A stretch of DNA of 34,744 nt, from assembly GCA_947259245.1 (NCBI GenBank), contig CAMYLP010000008.1, forward strand, positions 1 to 34,744, in the 5' to 3' direction. Shown here one piece after another: positions 13,424 through 21,940 of this stretch (position 1 is its first letter; each line of letters opens with the position of its first letter). The notes beneath the pieces were generated by a model, which searched no databases, was not told the DNA's origin, and was given only the letters and a program-made list of their open reading frames with translations. Source of the stretch: an uncultured Patescibacteria group bacterium (GTDB taxonomy: Bacteria; Patescibacteriota; Minisyncoccia; Phycocordibacterales; UBA12088). Made by a program: the position numbers and the translations under genes.

Positions 13424-14806
13424 CTAGTCTTTTTTGTCACGCGCCTTAGTCTTTTTATCTGAAGCTTGCGCAGCAGGTTCTTTGTCATCTGTATCATCTA
13501 CTTCGGTCGCCTTCGATTCATCTTTGCCGTCTGTATCTTCATCTTTGCTAACGTTGCTTGTTTCTTCATCTTTCTCTGTCTGCTCGGTTGTCGCGTCCTC
13601 GGCTTGTTCATCGGTGTTATCGTTTATAGTGACGGCACCCTCGTCGTTGGTCTCAGCTACACTATCACCTTCGGCTGAATGGATGTCGATTCGCCAGCCA
13701 GTGAGCTTTGCGGCGAGCCGTACATTTTGACCACCGCGACCGATGGCCAGCGACTGCTGGTCCTCAGATACCTCGACCTCAGCACGATGCTCATCCTCGT
13801 CGATCTGTACGTCAAGGACCTTTGCGGGTGAGAGCGCGTCTTCAATGAAATGTGCAATCTCCTCAGACCATTCAATGATGTCGATCTTTTCGCCACCCAG
13901 CTCGCTCATGACCGTCGACACCCGTACACCGCGTTGTCCCACCAGCGCACCCACCGGGTCAGTGTGCTCATCGAGTGCATGTACTGCGACCTTCGACCGG
14001 CTTCCCGGTTCGCGCGCAACAGCACGAATCTCGATAACGCCACTTGCAAGCTCCGGTGCTTCCTGCTCAAAAAGCTTGACGAGGAAACGGGGGTGGCTTC
14101 TTGACACGCGTATCATCACGCCGCGTGGACCCTCTTCTACGGAATAGAGGTATGCACGGACACGTTCACCTTGGCGAAAACGTTCGCCTGGTATCTGTTC
14201 ATCATAGGGCATGATCGCTTGTGCCCGGCCGAGATCAAGAAATATGTTACCTCGCTCCATACGCTGCACGGTACCTGATATCACCTCGCCCTCGCGTCCC
14301 TCAAATTCGCCCAGAATACTTATCTTTTCAGCCTCGCGTATCTTCTGAATAATAACTTGTTTTGCTGTCTGTGCAGCGATACGTCCGAAGTCCTCGTGTG
14401 TTTCCAATGGGAAAATAAGCTCATCATCAACTTCGACATCCTTCTTGATGCGCCTCGCGTCCTCTACAAGTATGTGTTTTTCCGGATCAAACCGTACGCG
14501 CTCGTCGTCCTCATCCTTGGGTGCATTTGCATCTTGTTCCTGAGGGATTGGCTGGCCATTCTCATCAAGCTCAGGTTCGCTGGGAAACCACACCCGCTCC
14601 TCATCCACGACGAACTTGATCTGGAAAAACTCAGTTGTGCCTGTGTTGATGTCAAACTTCGCGCGCACAACCTGTCCACGCTTTCCGTACTCCTTTTTGT
14701 ATGCAGTGGCAAGTGCTGTGCCGATGGCTTCTATCACACTCTCACGTGAGATACCGCGTTCCTCGAACTCGCCGAGGGCTGCGTTTACTACTTTTAGATC
14801 GATCAT
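13424..14806 (-). CDS. nusA: Transcription termination/antitermination factor NusA
   Basis: The protein is 460 aa. The RNA-polymerase-binding N-terminal domain (about 1-165) carries an acidic insertion around PELDENGQPIPQEQD. The S1 domain follows (GEVISGTVQRMERGNIFLDLG). Then come two KH domains, with GQRGVRVSTVMSELGGEKID and IGRGGQNVRLAAKLTGWRI as the loop-containing segments. A ~75-residue Asp/Glu/Thr/Lys-rich tail replaces the C-terminal acidic repeats of some relatives. NusA modulates pausing, intrinsic termination and antitermination. The gene has its own strong promoter (14882-14909). Confidence 0.95.
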   Translation of the reverse strand: MIDLKVVNAALGEFEERGISRESVIEAIGTALATAYKKEYGKRGQVVRAKFDINTGTTEFFQIKFVVDEERVWFPSEPELDENGQPIPQEQDANAPKDEDDERVRFDPEKHILVEDARRIKKDVEVDDELIFPLETHEDFGRIAAQTAKQVIIQKIREAEKISILGEFEGREGEVISGTVQRMERGNIFLDLGRAQAIMPYDEQIPGERFRQGERVRAYLYSVEEGPRGVMIRVSRSHPRFLVKLFEQEAPELASGVIEIRAVAREPGSRSKVAVHALDEHTDPVGALVGQRGVRVSTVMSELGGEKIDIIEWSEEIAHFIEDALSPAKVLDVQIDEDEHRAEVEVSEDQQSLAIGRGGQNVRLAAKLTGWRIDIHSAEGDSVAETNDEGAVTINDNTDEQAEDATTEQTEKDEETSNVSKDEDTDGKDESKATEVDDTDDKEPAAQASDKKTKARDKKD

Positions 14807-14850
14807 AAGCGTCTCTGACTCGTAATGTTGTTCTTCTGATACTAAAATCG

Positions 14851-14909
14851 CCCCGCTCGGGGGACGTTACAGAGTAAGAGGAGTGTACCACGTAGAACGT
14901 GACTGTCAA
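14851..14909 (-). promoter_or_regulatory. nusA promoter and leader hairpin
   Basis: On the minus strand: consensus TTGACA (14904-14909), 16 bases, TACACT (14882-14887). The start is expected near 14875. A short GC hairpin, CCCC-GAGC-GGGG (14851-14862), then CGATTTTAG follows about 13 bases into the transcript. The stem is only four pairs, so its likeness to the rpsL and fusA leaders is tentative. Confidence 0.6.
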
Positions 14910-14928
14910 ACACATCGAACAATATAAA

Positions 14929-14950
14929 GGGCCTGACTTGCGCCAGGCCC
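14929..14950 (-). terminator. Terminator of the 33-aa gene
   Basis: A 7-bp stem (GGGCCTG / CAGGCCC, loop of eight) lies 19 bases past the small-gene stop. On the minus strand it is followed by TTTATATTGTT. No other minus-strand gene lies close upstream, which supports the reality of the 33-codon gene. Confidence 0.72.
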
Positions 14951-14969
14951 CCCTCCATCCGTGACGTGG

Positions 14970-15071
14970 TTAAACATCGGTCGGGTCGTGGGTACCGATA
15001 CCCAGACGCCCTATGCCATGGTACATCTCGCTGGTCGTCTTTTCAGGCGGACCTGTATTTCGCACCATCAT
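14970..15071 (-). CDS. Small protein of 33 aa with own promoter and terminator
   Basis: The frame begins ATG ATG at 15071/15068 (MMVRNTGPPEKTTSEMYHG) and ends GTHDPTDV before TAA at 14970. GAGGAG lies six bases before the first ATG. A -35/-10 pair is 48 bases further up, and a terminator follows the stop. This is a complete transcription unit in the otherwise empty 347-base gap between nusA and pilB. The peptide is hydrophilic with a Gly-rich patch (HGIGRLGIGTH) and has no membrane segment. No family is recognised. The alternative is a structured non-coding RNA, but the SD argues for translation. Confidence 0.6.
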   Translation of the reverse strand: MMVRNTGPPEKTTSEMYHGIGRLGIGTHDPTDV

Positions 15072-15118
15072 AGTGTGCTCCTCGTATCGGAGGTTTCAGG
15101 CGGTGTGCCTGCCTTGAT

Positions 15119-15147
15119 AGTAAAACAAACGAGTACCCGTAAGTCAA
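15119..15147 (-). promoter_or_regulatory. Promoter of the 33-aa gene
   Basis: On the minus strand: TTGACT (15142-15147), 17 bases, TTTACT (15119-15124). The leader contains a short hairpin (CAGGC ... GCCTG) before the SD. Confidence 0.55.
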
Positions 15148-15243
15148 TCTGCTGTGCGAATGTTGACAACGAGTACGTCTCTTTACCCCCGTTGTTGGTA
15201 CAATACATATACTGAGGTCTCCATCACCTCACGCTGGTACCTT

Positions 15244-16992
15244 GTGAAAACATCAAGTTTACAGTTGAAGAACGTTATTCTCGACACGGGTCTCGTGCCG
15301 AAAGGCGTTTATGAAGCAGCAGAGAAAGAGGCAGAAAAAAAGAAGACATCCCCCGAGGAGCTTCTCGTCTCACAAGGACGTTTGTCCGAAGATGACCTAC
15401 GTCGTATGCATGCGTACGTACTGGGTGTACCGTTCATAAACCTGAGCAAGGAAAAGATCCCGTACGAGGTGCTCACGCTCATACCAGAGCCGATTGCGCG
15501 CACGCACAACGTGGTCGCGTACAAGAAGACAGAGCGAGAGCTCGAGGTTGCCATGCTCGACGTAGACGACCTGCGATCTATCGAGTTCATAAAGAAAAAG
15601 GTTGGTCTTAAGATACTGCCCCGGCTCACAGACACTGAGAGCATAAAGCATGCGATTCTACAGTATCAGAAGACGCTGCGCGACGAGTTTGGAGACCTTA
15701 TCAAGCGCGAAAGTGCCGCTATAAATCTGATAACCGAGGGTGAAGATGGCGCAAGCGAAGCAGACCTGAAGAAGCTCGCGGAAGACGTCCCCGTCGTACG
15801 TGTTGTCAACGCGCTTTTAAAGCACGCTATCATACAAAATGCATCAGACATTCATATTGAGCCTATGGAGAATGAGATGTTGGTACGGTACCGCATAGAC
15901 GGTATCCTGCATGATGCGATGACATTGCCCAAGAATGCCGCAGCGTCGATAACCGCGCGCATCAAGGTTCTCTCGAGCCTGAAACTTGATGAGAAGCGGC
16001 TGCCTCAGGACGGACGCTTCAAGATAGCGGTCGACGGTGAGAAGGTGTCGTTCCGTGTGTCGCTCCTCCCAACGTACTATGGTGAAAAAACGGTCATGCG
16101 TCTCCTGCGCGAGGGCGGGGGTGGCTTTACCTTGGAGAGTCTCGGATTTCACGGTGAAGGACTTGAGCGAATACACAAAGCAATGAAACAGACGACGGGA
16201 TTGATCCTCACAACCGGTCCGACCGGTTCCGGTAAGACGACCACCCTGTATACCGTACTGGACATACTCAATACGCCTGACGTGAACATTAGCACGGTCG
16301 AAGATCCTATCGAATACCAAATGTCTCGCGTCAACCAAACACAAGTTCGTCCTGAGATCGGCTTCACGTTCGCCAGGGGTCTTCGAGCCCTCGTTCGCCA
16401 AGACCCGGACGTGATCATGGTCGGTGAGATACGTGACAACGAGACGGCGTCACTGGCAGTGAACGCGGCGTTAACGGGTCACCTGGTGCTCTCGACCTTG
16501 CACACCAACAGTTCGTCGGGTGCCGTTCCACGACTTATGGATATGGATGTAGAACCGTTCTTGCTCTCAAGTACGCTGCGCGTTGTCATTGCACAGCGTC
16601 TGGTGAGGCGGTTGTACGGCTCAAAGGATGAGTACAAACTATCCAAAGAGGAGGTAGTATCTTTGCGAGCAATGATCGATATCGACAAAGTGATGAAGGC
16701 GCTTGTGGTCGAGGGCATCATCGAGAAGGACACCTCCCCGGAGGAGCTCACGTTCTTGCGACCTGCGCCGAGTGACGAAACTACAGATGGTTACAAAGGG
16801 CGCATGGTCATAAACGAAGTTCTGAATGTCTCACCTGCGATCATTGAACTCATTCTTTCCAAGTCGTCTTCCGACAAAATTGAGCGGCAAGCACGCGACG
16901 AGGGGATGCTCACGATGGCTGAGGATGGCCTCTTTAAGGCAGCACAGGGGCTCACCACTATCGATGAGGTCTTGCGCGTCATCAATGACTAG
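15244..16992 (+). CDS. pilB: Type IV pilus assembly ATPase PilB/GspE
   Basis: The protein is 582 aa from the GTG at 15244 (VKTSSLQLKNVILDTG). An upstream ATG at 15154 is rejected because it gives a non-conserved N-terminus overlapping likely promoter sequence (TACAAT at 15199). Residues 1-150 form the MshE/T2SS N-terminal domain. The ATPase core has Walker A GPTGSGKT (325-332), the Asp box VEDPIEY (352-358), Walker B DVIMVGEIRD (389-398) and the His box TGHLVLSTLHTN (411-422). The tetracysteine zinc motif usual after RLVRRL is absent (RLVRRLYGSKDEYKL). This hexameric motor powers pilus extension. First gene of the pilus operon. Confidence 0.93.
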   Translation: MKTSSLQLKNVILDTGLVPKGVYEAAEKEAEKKKTSPEELLVSQGRLSEDDLRRMHAYVLGVPFINLSKEKIPYEVLTLIPEPIARTHNVVAYKKTERELEVAMLDVDDLRSIEFIKKKVGLKILPRLTDTESIKHAILQYQKTLRDEFGDLIKRESAAINLITEGEDGASEADLKKLAEDVPVVRVVNALLKHAIIQNASDIHIEPMENEMLVRYRIDGILHDAMTLPKNAAASITARIKVLSSLKLDEKRLPQDGRFKIAVDGEKVSFRVSLLPTYYGEKTVMRLLREGGGGFTLESLGFHGEGLERIHKAMKQTTGLILTTGPTGSGKTTTLYTVLDILNTPDVNISTVEDPIEYQMSRVNQTQVRPEIGFTFARGLRALVRQDPDVIMVGEIRDNETASLAVNAALTGHLVLSTLHTNSSSGAVPRLMDMDVEPFLLSSTLRVVIAQRLVRRLYGSKDEYKLSKEEVVSLRAMIDIDKVMKALVVEGIIEKDTSPEELTFLRPAPSDETTDGYKGRMVINEVLNVSPAIIELILSKSSSDKIERQARDEGMLTMAEDGLFKAAQGLTTIDEVLRVIND

Positions 16993-17025
16993 ACCATAAG
17001 CTCTCGCACCCTATCACACACAAAC

Positions 17026-18243
17026 ATGCCACATTTTACCTACAAGGCGCTGCGCAAGGAGGACAATACGTCATATGAAAATACAGTGGAGGCGAAAGAC
17101 CGTTTTGAAGTATATGGACTCGTGCGAAAAGAAGGTGGCCAGGTTGTGTCGGTGAACGAAGTGCGCGCGTCAAACCTTTTCAACAAGAACGTTGGTACTA
17201 TGTTCGGTCGCGTAAAAGAGTCGGACAAGATCATGCTCATGCGCAACCTTGCTGCCATGCTCAACGCCGGTCTGTCTCTCTCGCGTGCTTTGTCGGTCAT
17301 GGAGCGCCAAACAAAAAAGGAGAAGCTGAAGGCCATCTTGCATGACCTACAGAACAAGATACAGCAGGGCGGGGATCTGAACACCGCGATGGCACAGCAT
17401 AAGCGTGCCTTCTCCCCGCTTATGGTATCGATGGTAAAGGCGGGTGAGGAGTCTGGCAGCCTCGCAGACTCGCTGGTCATCATTGCAAGTCAGACTGAGC
17501 GTTCGTACGAACTGAAAAAGAAGGTGCGAGGTGCCATGATATACCCATCGGTCATCCTCACCGTGCTGCTCGGTATTGGTATTCTCATGATGCTCTACAT
17601 TGTGCCGAGTCTCGCAGAGACATTTGATGCACTTGGGACTGAGCTACCCGCATCAACACAACTGATCATGAAAATAAGCGAGCTGTTGGTTAACTATACG
17701 TTCTTGTTCCTCCTTGCACTTGCCGCGCTCGTCGCAGCGTTCATTGCCATCGTGCGCACAAACAGAGGCAAGCGTGTTGTGGAGTCAGCCGTACTATATA
17801 TACCGGTCATTGGACAGTTGGTTAAGGAGACCAACAGTGCCCGAACAGGGCGAACGCTGTCTTCGCTCCTCTCCTCTGGCGTACACGTCATACAAGCGTT
17901 CGAAATTACTGAGGAAGTGATACAAAATACGCATTTTAAAGAGATCTTGAATGTCGCCAAGACGCGTGTGCAGAAGGGTGCGCCGATTGCAGAAGTATTT
18001 ATCGAGCGCGAGAAGCTCTACCCTCCCCTCGTGGGCGAACTTATTGCTGTGGGTGAGGAAACAGGCAACCTGCCGGACATGCTGCATCAGATTGCAGAAT
18101 TTTACGAGAAGGAAGTTGACCAGAAAACAAAAAACATGAGCACGATCATCGAGCCCGTGTTGATGCTCGTAGTAGGCGGAGCTGTTGGCTACTTTGCAAT
18201 CGCAATGATACAGCCAATCTATGGAGTCGCTCAGTCATTCTAA
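17026..18243 (+). CDS. pilC: Type IV pilus platform protein PilC/GspF
   Basis: The protein is 405 aa, the family's normal length. It is two repeats of the T2SSF helical domain with inner-membrane helices: MIYPSVILTVLLGIGILMML and YTFLFLLALAALVAAFIAIV mid-protein, and IIEPVLMLVVGGAVGYFAIAM at the C-terminus. Family hallmarks include MLNAGLSLSRAL, AGEESGSLADSL and GEETGNLPDML. The platform transmits PilB motion to pilin insertion. It lies 33 bases after pilB and is followed by the first pilin gene with one base between stop and ATG. Confidence 0.94.
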   Translation: MPHFTYKALRKEDNTSYENTVEAKDRFEVYGLVRKEGGQVVSVNEVRASNLFNKNVGTMFGRVKESDKIMLMRNLAAMLNAGLSLSRALSVMERQTKKEKLKAILHDLQNKIQQGGDLNTAMAQHKRAFSPLMVSMVKAGEESGSLADSLVIIASQTERSYELKKKVRGAMIYPSVILTVLLGIGILMMLYIVPSLAETFDALGTELPASTQLIMKISELLVNYTFLFLLALAALVAAFIAIVRTNRGKRVVESAVLYIPVIGQLVKETNSARTGRTLSSLLSSGVHVIQAFEITEEVIQNTHFKEILNVAKTRVQKGAPIAEVFIEREKLYPPLVGELIAVGEETGNLPDMLHQIAEFYEKEVDQKTKNMSTIIEPVLMLVVGGAVGYFAIAMIQPIYGVAQSF

Positions 18244-18244
18244 T

Positions 18245-18712
18245 ATGAGATGTACGTTTCATCGTCCCGGCTTCACCCTCATTGAGGTACTCGTGGTCAT
18301 AGCTATCATCCTTACACTAACGGTCATGTCCGTTGAGGGTTTTCATGCATTCTCGACTCAACCCGCGACTGAGACCGGCACTCGCACTGTGCTCTCTGCG
18401 ATTGAAACTGCATATGCACGCACGCTCTCAGCAGATAACGGGACCAACTACGGTGTACACTTCGACACAAACATGGTCACGGTCTTCCCCGGCGACACTT
18501 ATACTGCAGGTGGCGCGGACAACACTGATTTCGTGCTGAAACGTGCACAGGTAAGTACGATTTCGCTCACGGGCGGCGCCAGTGATGTCGTATTTGCACG
18601 ACTGAGAGGTACTGCTTCCGCAACAGGCACGGTGACGATCACGAACAATGCTGATGTAACACAAACACGGACTGTTATCATCCATCAGTCGGGTCTGGCT
18701 GAAGTACAATAA
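18245..18712 (+). CDS. Type IV prepilin-like protein (GspH/PilA type)
   Basis: The protein is 155 aa. The start chosen, MRCTFHRPG at 18245, gives a short positively charged leader ending in Gly. The prepilin peptidase site is RPG/FTLIEVLVVIAII, with Phe+1 and Glu+5, followed by a 20-residue hydrophobic helix. The rest is a Thr/Ala-rich globular beta domain (GTRTVLSAIETAYARTLS). Length and composition suit a minor or major pilin. Which of the four pilin-like genes supplies the major subunit cannot be decided from sequence. Confidence 0.85.
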   Translation: MRCTFHRPGFTLIEVLVVIAIILTLTVMSVEGFHAFSTQPATETGTRTVLSAIETAYARTLSADNGTNYGVHFDTNMVTVFPGDTYTAGGADNTDFVLKRAQVSTISLTGGASDVVFARLRGTASATGTVTITNNADVTQTRTVIIHQSGLAEVQ

Positions 18713-18716
18713 CACT

Positions 18717-19214
18717 ATGCGGCGCATCATCGGTCATACTCGGTATACACAGGGCATAGGTCTCGTTGAGGCGGTCGTTGTCATATCAATTGCAAGCGTT
18801 GCGTTCGCAGCGGCACTGAGCGCGGTCGTGTTCTTCATGCGTGGTGGTCTGAAGAGCGTTGAGCGAACGCAAGCTATCTACCTTGTTGAAGAAAGTATTG
18901 AAGCGGTTCGATTCCTGCGTGACCAGGGTTACAGTACGAACATCACACCCCTCGTCGGAACAACATTCTACCTTGAACCGACAACCGGCGGATTTGAGGC
19001 CACCACCACGAACAATGTCATCAATGGGGCGTTCACCCGGACGGTAACTGTCGATGAGGTATATCGTCGTACAAGTGACGACGATATCGTGCCCGTCACA
19101 TCAGGAGACCCGAAAGCTGTTGATCCAGGTACCGTCCATGTGAACGTGACGGTATCATGGGCAAGTGGTTCTATTAACATGGAAACGTACGTAAGTGACC
19201 TATATGACAATTAG
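18717..19214 (+). CDS. Type IV minor pilin-like protein (PilV/GspI type)
   Basis: The protein is 165 aa. The prepilin site is TQG/IGLVEAVVVISIAS, with Glu+5 and a hydrophobic helix after it. The head domain contains VEESIEAVRFLRDQGYSTNI, a pattern common in PilV-like minor pilins, and ends in strand-like VNVTVSWASGSINMETYV. It starts four bases after the previous stop, and its last codons overlap the next gene by 11 bases. Confidence 0.82.
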   Translation: MRRIIGHTRYTQGIGLVEAVVVISIASVAFAAALSAVVFFMRGGLKSVERTQAIYLVEESIEAVRFLRDQGYSTNITPLVGTTFYLEPTTGGFEATTTNNVINGAFTRTVTVDEVYRRTSDDDIVPVTSGDPKAVDPGTVHVNVTVSWASGSINMETYVSDLYDN

Positions 19215-19731
19215 CCGCTACATCCAGAGAAATGGTCAGCGCGGCTTTTCGCTCACCGAGACGATAGTATATATCGCCATACTCGCTATCATCTCTACGG
19301 CATTTACCGTGACCTCGGTCACCCTACTGAAAACCTTTGCATACGTACGCGCGTCGAGTGACCTCGCACAAACGGCGACGTTCGCACTGGAACGTATGAC
19401 ACGTGAGATTCGATTTGCATACAACGTGGATACGGGAGGGAGCGTGTTGCTGGTACATCCCGGAACGCTTGCACTCGATACGCTCGATACCAGTGGTTCG
19501 CCGTCAACAGCCCTTTTCACACTTTCGGGCGGCCAGCTTATGCTGATAGAGGGTGGCGGTACACCCACGCCACTTACGCGTAATGGTGTCACTATCACGA
19601 ACCTGACATTCACCCACACGCTCGGTACCTTTACTGAGGCGGTGCGAATAGACCTGACACTTGAAAAACCGGTCCGGGAAGACACCATCTCTGAGACATT
19701 CCGAACGTTTGTGGTACTCGACGGCTCATAG
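19204..19731 (+). CDS. Type IV minor pilin-like protein (PilW/GspJ type)
   Basis: The protein is 175 aa from the ATG at 19204 (MTISRYIQRNG). A GTG at 19195 is possible but less likely. The prepilin site is RG/FSLTETIVYIAILA with Glu+5. The segment ATFALERMTREIRFAYNV after the helix is typical of PilW/GspJ. The C-terminal half is beta-rich. It overlaps the upstream gene by 11 bases, consistent with coupling. Confidence 0.83.
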   Translation: MTISRYIQRNGQRGFSLTETIVYIAILAIISTAFTVTSVTLLKTFAYVRASSDLAQTATFALERMTREIRFAYNVDTGGSVLLVHPGTLALDTLDTSGSPSTALFTLSGGQLMLIEGGGTPTPLTRNGVTITNLTFTHTLGTFTEAVRIDLTLEKPVREDTISETFRTFVVLDGS

Positions 19732-19734
19732 CAT

Positions 19735-21042
19735 ATGCAACAACCGAATGTACGGTCTAGACGTGATGGGGGGCAGGTAATGCTGTTGATCGTCATACTG
19801 CTACTTGCAGGGACACTTTTGGTCGTGAGTGGCATCATGGCAGTAACACGTGGCCAAGTGCGCGTCCTTACCGAACTTTCTTTCGCAAAGAGCGCGTACC
19901 AGGCTGCCGAGGGAGCACTTGAGGAGGTGGTATACCGGCACCACAAAGCACTTCAGGTCTCGGGCACAGAAAATCTTACTCTCTCCGGAACTCCTGTCAC
20001 CGTGGTCACAAGCAACATATCTGGTGGTATCGAGGTGACGGCAACTGGAGATGTAAGCGGGCGGACACGTAACGTACAGGCAATTTTGCTTGAGGGCGAC
20101 GGAGCGAGTTTTAGTTTTGGAGTTCAAACTGACAACGGCGGTATCATTCTCGAAAATAATTCCTCAATAAATGGCAATGTCTATAGCAACGGGACCGTAG
20201 TCGGTCAAAATCTAAATATAGTGCGAGGAACTGTAATCAGCGCTGGACCAAATGGTTTCGTCGATGACATTCATGCAACAGGCAGTGCATATGCGCATGA
20301 AATCGAGGATTCGTATGTGGAGGATGACGCGTACTACCAAGTCATTGATCTGGGTACGACGGTGGACGGGACAAAGTATCCAGGTTCACCTGACTTGGCA
20401 ACTTCGACTCTGCCTATTACGGACAACCTGCTTGATTCTTGGTCAGCGTTTGCCGCAAGTTCCGGCGACATGACTGCAGAATGTACCGCAGCGGGGGGTA
20501 CGCTGGTGTTTGATGCCGATGTTACGTTGGGTCCTATCATGATACCGTGTGACGTCGAGTTCGAAAAAACACCCACCGTGACAGTTGCGGGTGTGATATG
20601 GATACAGGGTGACCTCTCGTTTAGGCAGGGACCCGAGTTCGAGATAGATACGGCCATAGGTAACAAGAGCGTACCTATCATTGTCGACGATCCTGCAAAT
20701 CGACTCACATCCGGTCGCGTCGTCATGAGCAACAGCGGTTCTTGGACCGGGAATGGCAATCGCTCATACTTGATGATCGTGAGCAGAAATGAAAGCGCTG
20801 AACAGGGTGGTGGAGAACAGGCAATACTTTTACAGCAGAGCACCGGGGGAGCGTTGCTCGTGTACGCGGGTCATGGCGAGATCGCTCTCGAGAACAATAC
20901 TGATCTCACTGAAATTACCGCATACCGCGTGCGGTTGAGCAACAATACGGAAGTGAACTACGATTCCGGGCTAGCAAGTGCGATCTTCGTCACTGGACCA
21001 AGTGGTGGATACGTTGTCGATTCTTGGGAAGAGGTCGAGTGA
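19735..21042 (+). CDS. PilX-like pilus assembly protein (435 aa)
   Basis: The N-terminus has GGQVMLLIVILLLAGTLLVV after a short charged leader, a pilin-like helix. It lacks the Glu+5 of the other three pilins, as GspK and PilX-type proteins often vary there. A helix with YQAAEGALEEVVYRH follows, a PilX hallmark. A large beta-rich, Asn/Gly/Ser-rich domain contains a polymer-like run of short strands (ILENNSSINGNVYSNGTVVG) and two cysteines (TAECTAAGG, IPCDVEF) that could form a disulfide. It is probably a pilus-tip or minor component. Last gene of the operon. Confidence 0.78.
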   Translation: MQQPNVRSRRDGGQVMLLIVILLLAGTLLVVSGIMAVTRGQVRVLTELSFAKSAYQAAEGALEEVVYRHHKALQVSGTENLTLSGTPVTVVTSNISGGIEVTATGDVSGRTRNVQAILLEGDGASFSFGVQTDNGGIILENNSSINGNVYSNGTVVGQNLNIVRGTVISAGPNGFVDDIHATGSAYAHEIEDSYVEDDAYYQVIDLGTTVDGTKYPGSPDLATSTLPITDNLLDSWSAFAASSGDMTAECTAAGGTLVFDADVTLGPIMIPCDVEFEKTPTVTVAGVIWIQGDLSFRQGPEFEIDTAIGNKSVPIIVDDPANRLTSGRVVMSNSGSWTGNGNRSYLMIVSRNESAEQGGGEQAILLQQSTGGALLVYAGHGEIALENNTDLTEITAYRVRLSNNTEVNYDSGLASAIFVTGPSGGYVVDSWEEVE

Positions 21043-21059
21043 TGATGCACTACGTATTA

Positions 21060-21578
21060 TCACGATGCATCAATCACGTTTACAATGTGTTCTTTTACGT
21101 CCTCAGGAAAGGGTACCTGTTTCATAATAAGATCGTCAGAAATGCTTGCGGTCTGCAGACGAATGTCACCAAAATGCAGCCACATGGCAATGATGCCTGA
21201 TATGTTGAACGTTACATCTTGGATGCGGTCTATGGGAAAGCTCGAAACCTGACGCACGAAGAAACCGTGCTGCTCAATATCGATAATGCGAGTGTTCGTT
21301 ATGACCCATGCGTCAAGCCAGTGGTCAGACCACGAAGAAAAGAAATGCATCCACAATAGGAGTGCTACGAGTGCCAGAATGAAGACGCTGAGAGAGAAGA
21401 TCTGTTGTGTGCCAAGACCTGCGTTTGCAAGAAATATGTTTGCCGCACCAACGCTGATCAATACCGTCACAAAAATCATGATGTCAATGAAACCGACAAT
21501 GGCAAGGTGGAACCAGTGTCGTCGGATGACCGCGACAACTTCTTCACCCTCTGAAAGCTGTATTGCCTTTCCTATCAT
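21060..21578 (-). CDS. Membrane protein with bacterial PH domain (YdbS/bPH2-like)
   Basis: The protein is 172 aa from MIGKAIQLSEGEEV at 21578. That start is chosen because its ATG overlaps the stop of the upstream gene as ATGA. Two hydrophobic helices (around residues 23-45 and 57-75) are followed by a bPH2 domain: WVITNTRIIDIEQHGFFVRQ, then FPIDRIQDVTFNISGI and FGDIRLQTAS. Such proteins sit in the cytoplasmic membrane. Their ligand is unknown. It is convergent with the pilus operon, with only 17 bases between stops and no clear terminator. Confidence 0.8.
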   Translation of the reverse strand: MIGKAIQLSEGEEVVAVIRRHWFHLAIVGFIDIMIFVTVLISVGAANIFLANAGLGTQQIFSLSVFILALVALLLWMHFFSSWSDHWLDAWVITNTRIIDIEQHGFFVRQVSSFPIDRIQDVTFNISGIIAMWLHFGDIRLQTASISDDLIMKQVPFPEDVKEHIVNVIDAS

Positions 21579-21841
21579 ATGAATGAGTACCACGTGGCAC
21601 CTAGTACCATCAATACAAGACAGCCGCCAGATACTCCAAGGTAGATGAACATGTTTGCAAGTGTGGTGAACTTCCCGGTACCGTACTCTTTCCAATGCCA
21701 TAGCAGAATGAAACTATATACAGCAAAAACGATGAGCGTGAGGCCAAGCGTCGCCCACAAGATGGTATCGATGGGCAAGTCGGCTAGTGCTGCATCCGAA
21801 ATGCGTGTAATCGTTGTTGACTCGGCGAGGTTTGGTTCCAT
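21575..21841 (-). CDS. Small two-helix membrane protein (88 aa)
   Basis: The start MEPNLAESTT at 21841 is preferred over an upstream frame extension with no family-like sequence. Two transmembrane helices, about 30-48 (LWATLGLTLIVFAVYSFILL) and 65-85 (IYLGVSGGCLVLMVLGATW), are joined by a short basic loop (HWKEYGTGKFTT). It is coupled to the PH-domain gene by an ATGA overlap, so the two products probably act together. No family name can be given. Confidence 0.65.
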   Translation of the reverse strand: MEPNLAESTTITRISDAALADLPIDTILWATLGLTLIVFAVYSFILLWHWKEYGTGKFTTLANMFIYLGVSGGCLVLMVLGATWYSFI

Positions 21842-21928
21842 TGACCTAGTATAAATGAGTACGTACCATGGAGGAAGTGTGTACCGTTCGCAGAACATTA
21901 ACAACTACTGCACAGTGCACCAGTACGG

Positions 21929-21934
21929 TATACT
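21929..21934 (+). promoter_or_regulatory. -10 box of the SPFH gene, leaderless
   Basis: TATACT is followed after six bases (CACCCT) by the ATG at 21941. There is no SD and no clear -35 element. Confidence 0.5.
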
Positions 21935-21940
21935 CACCCT

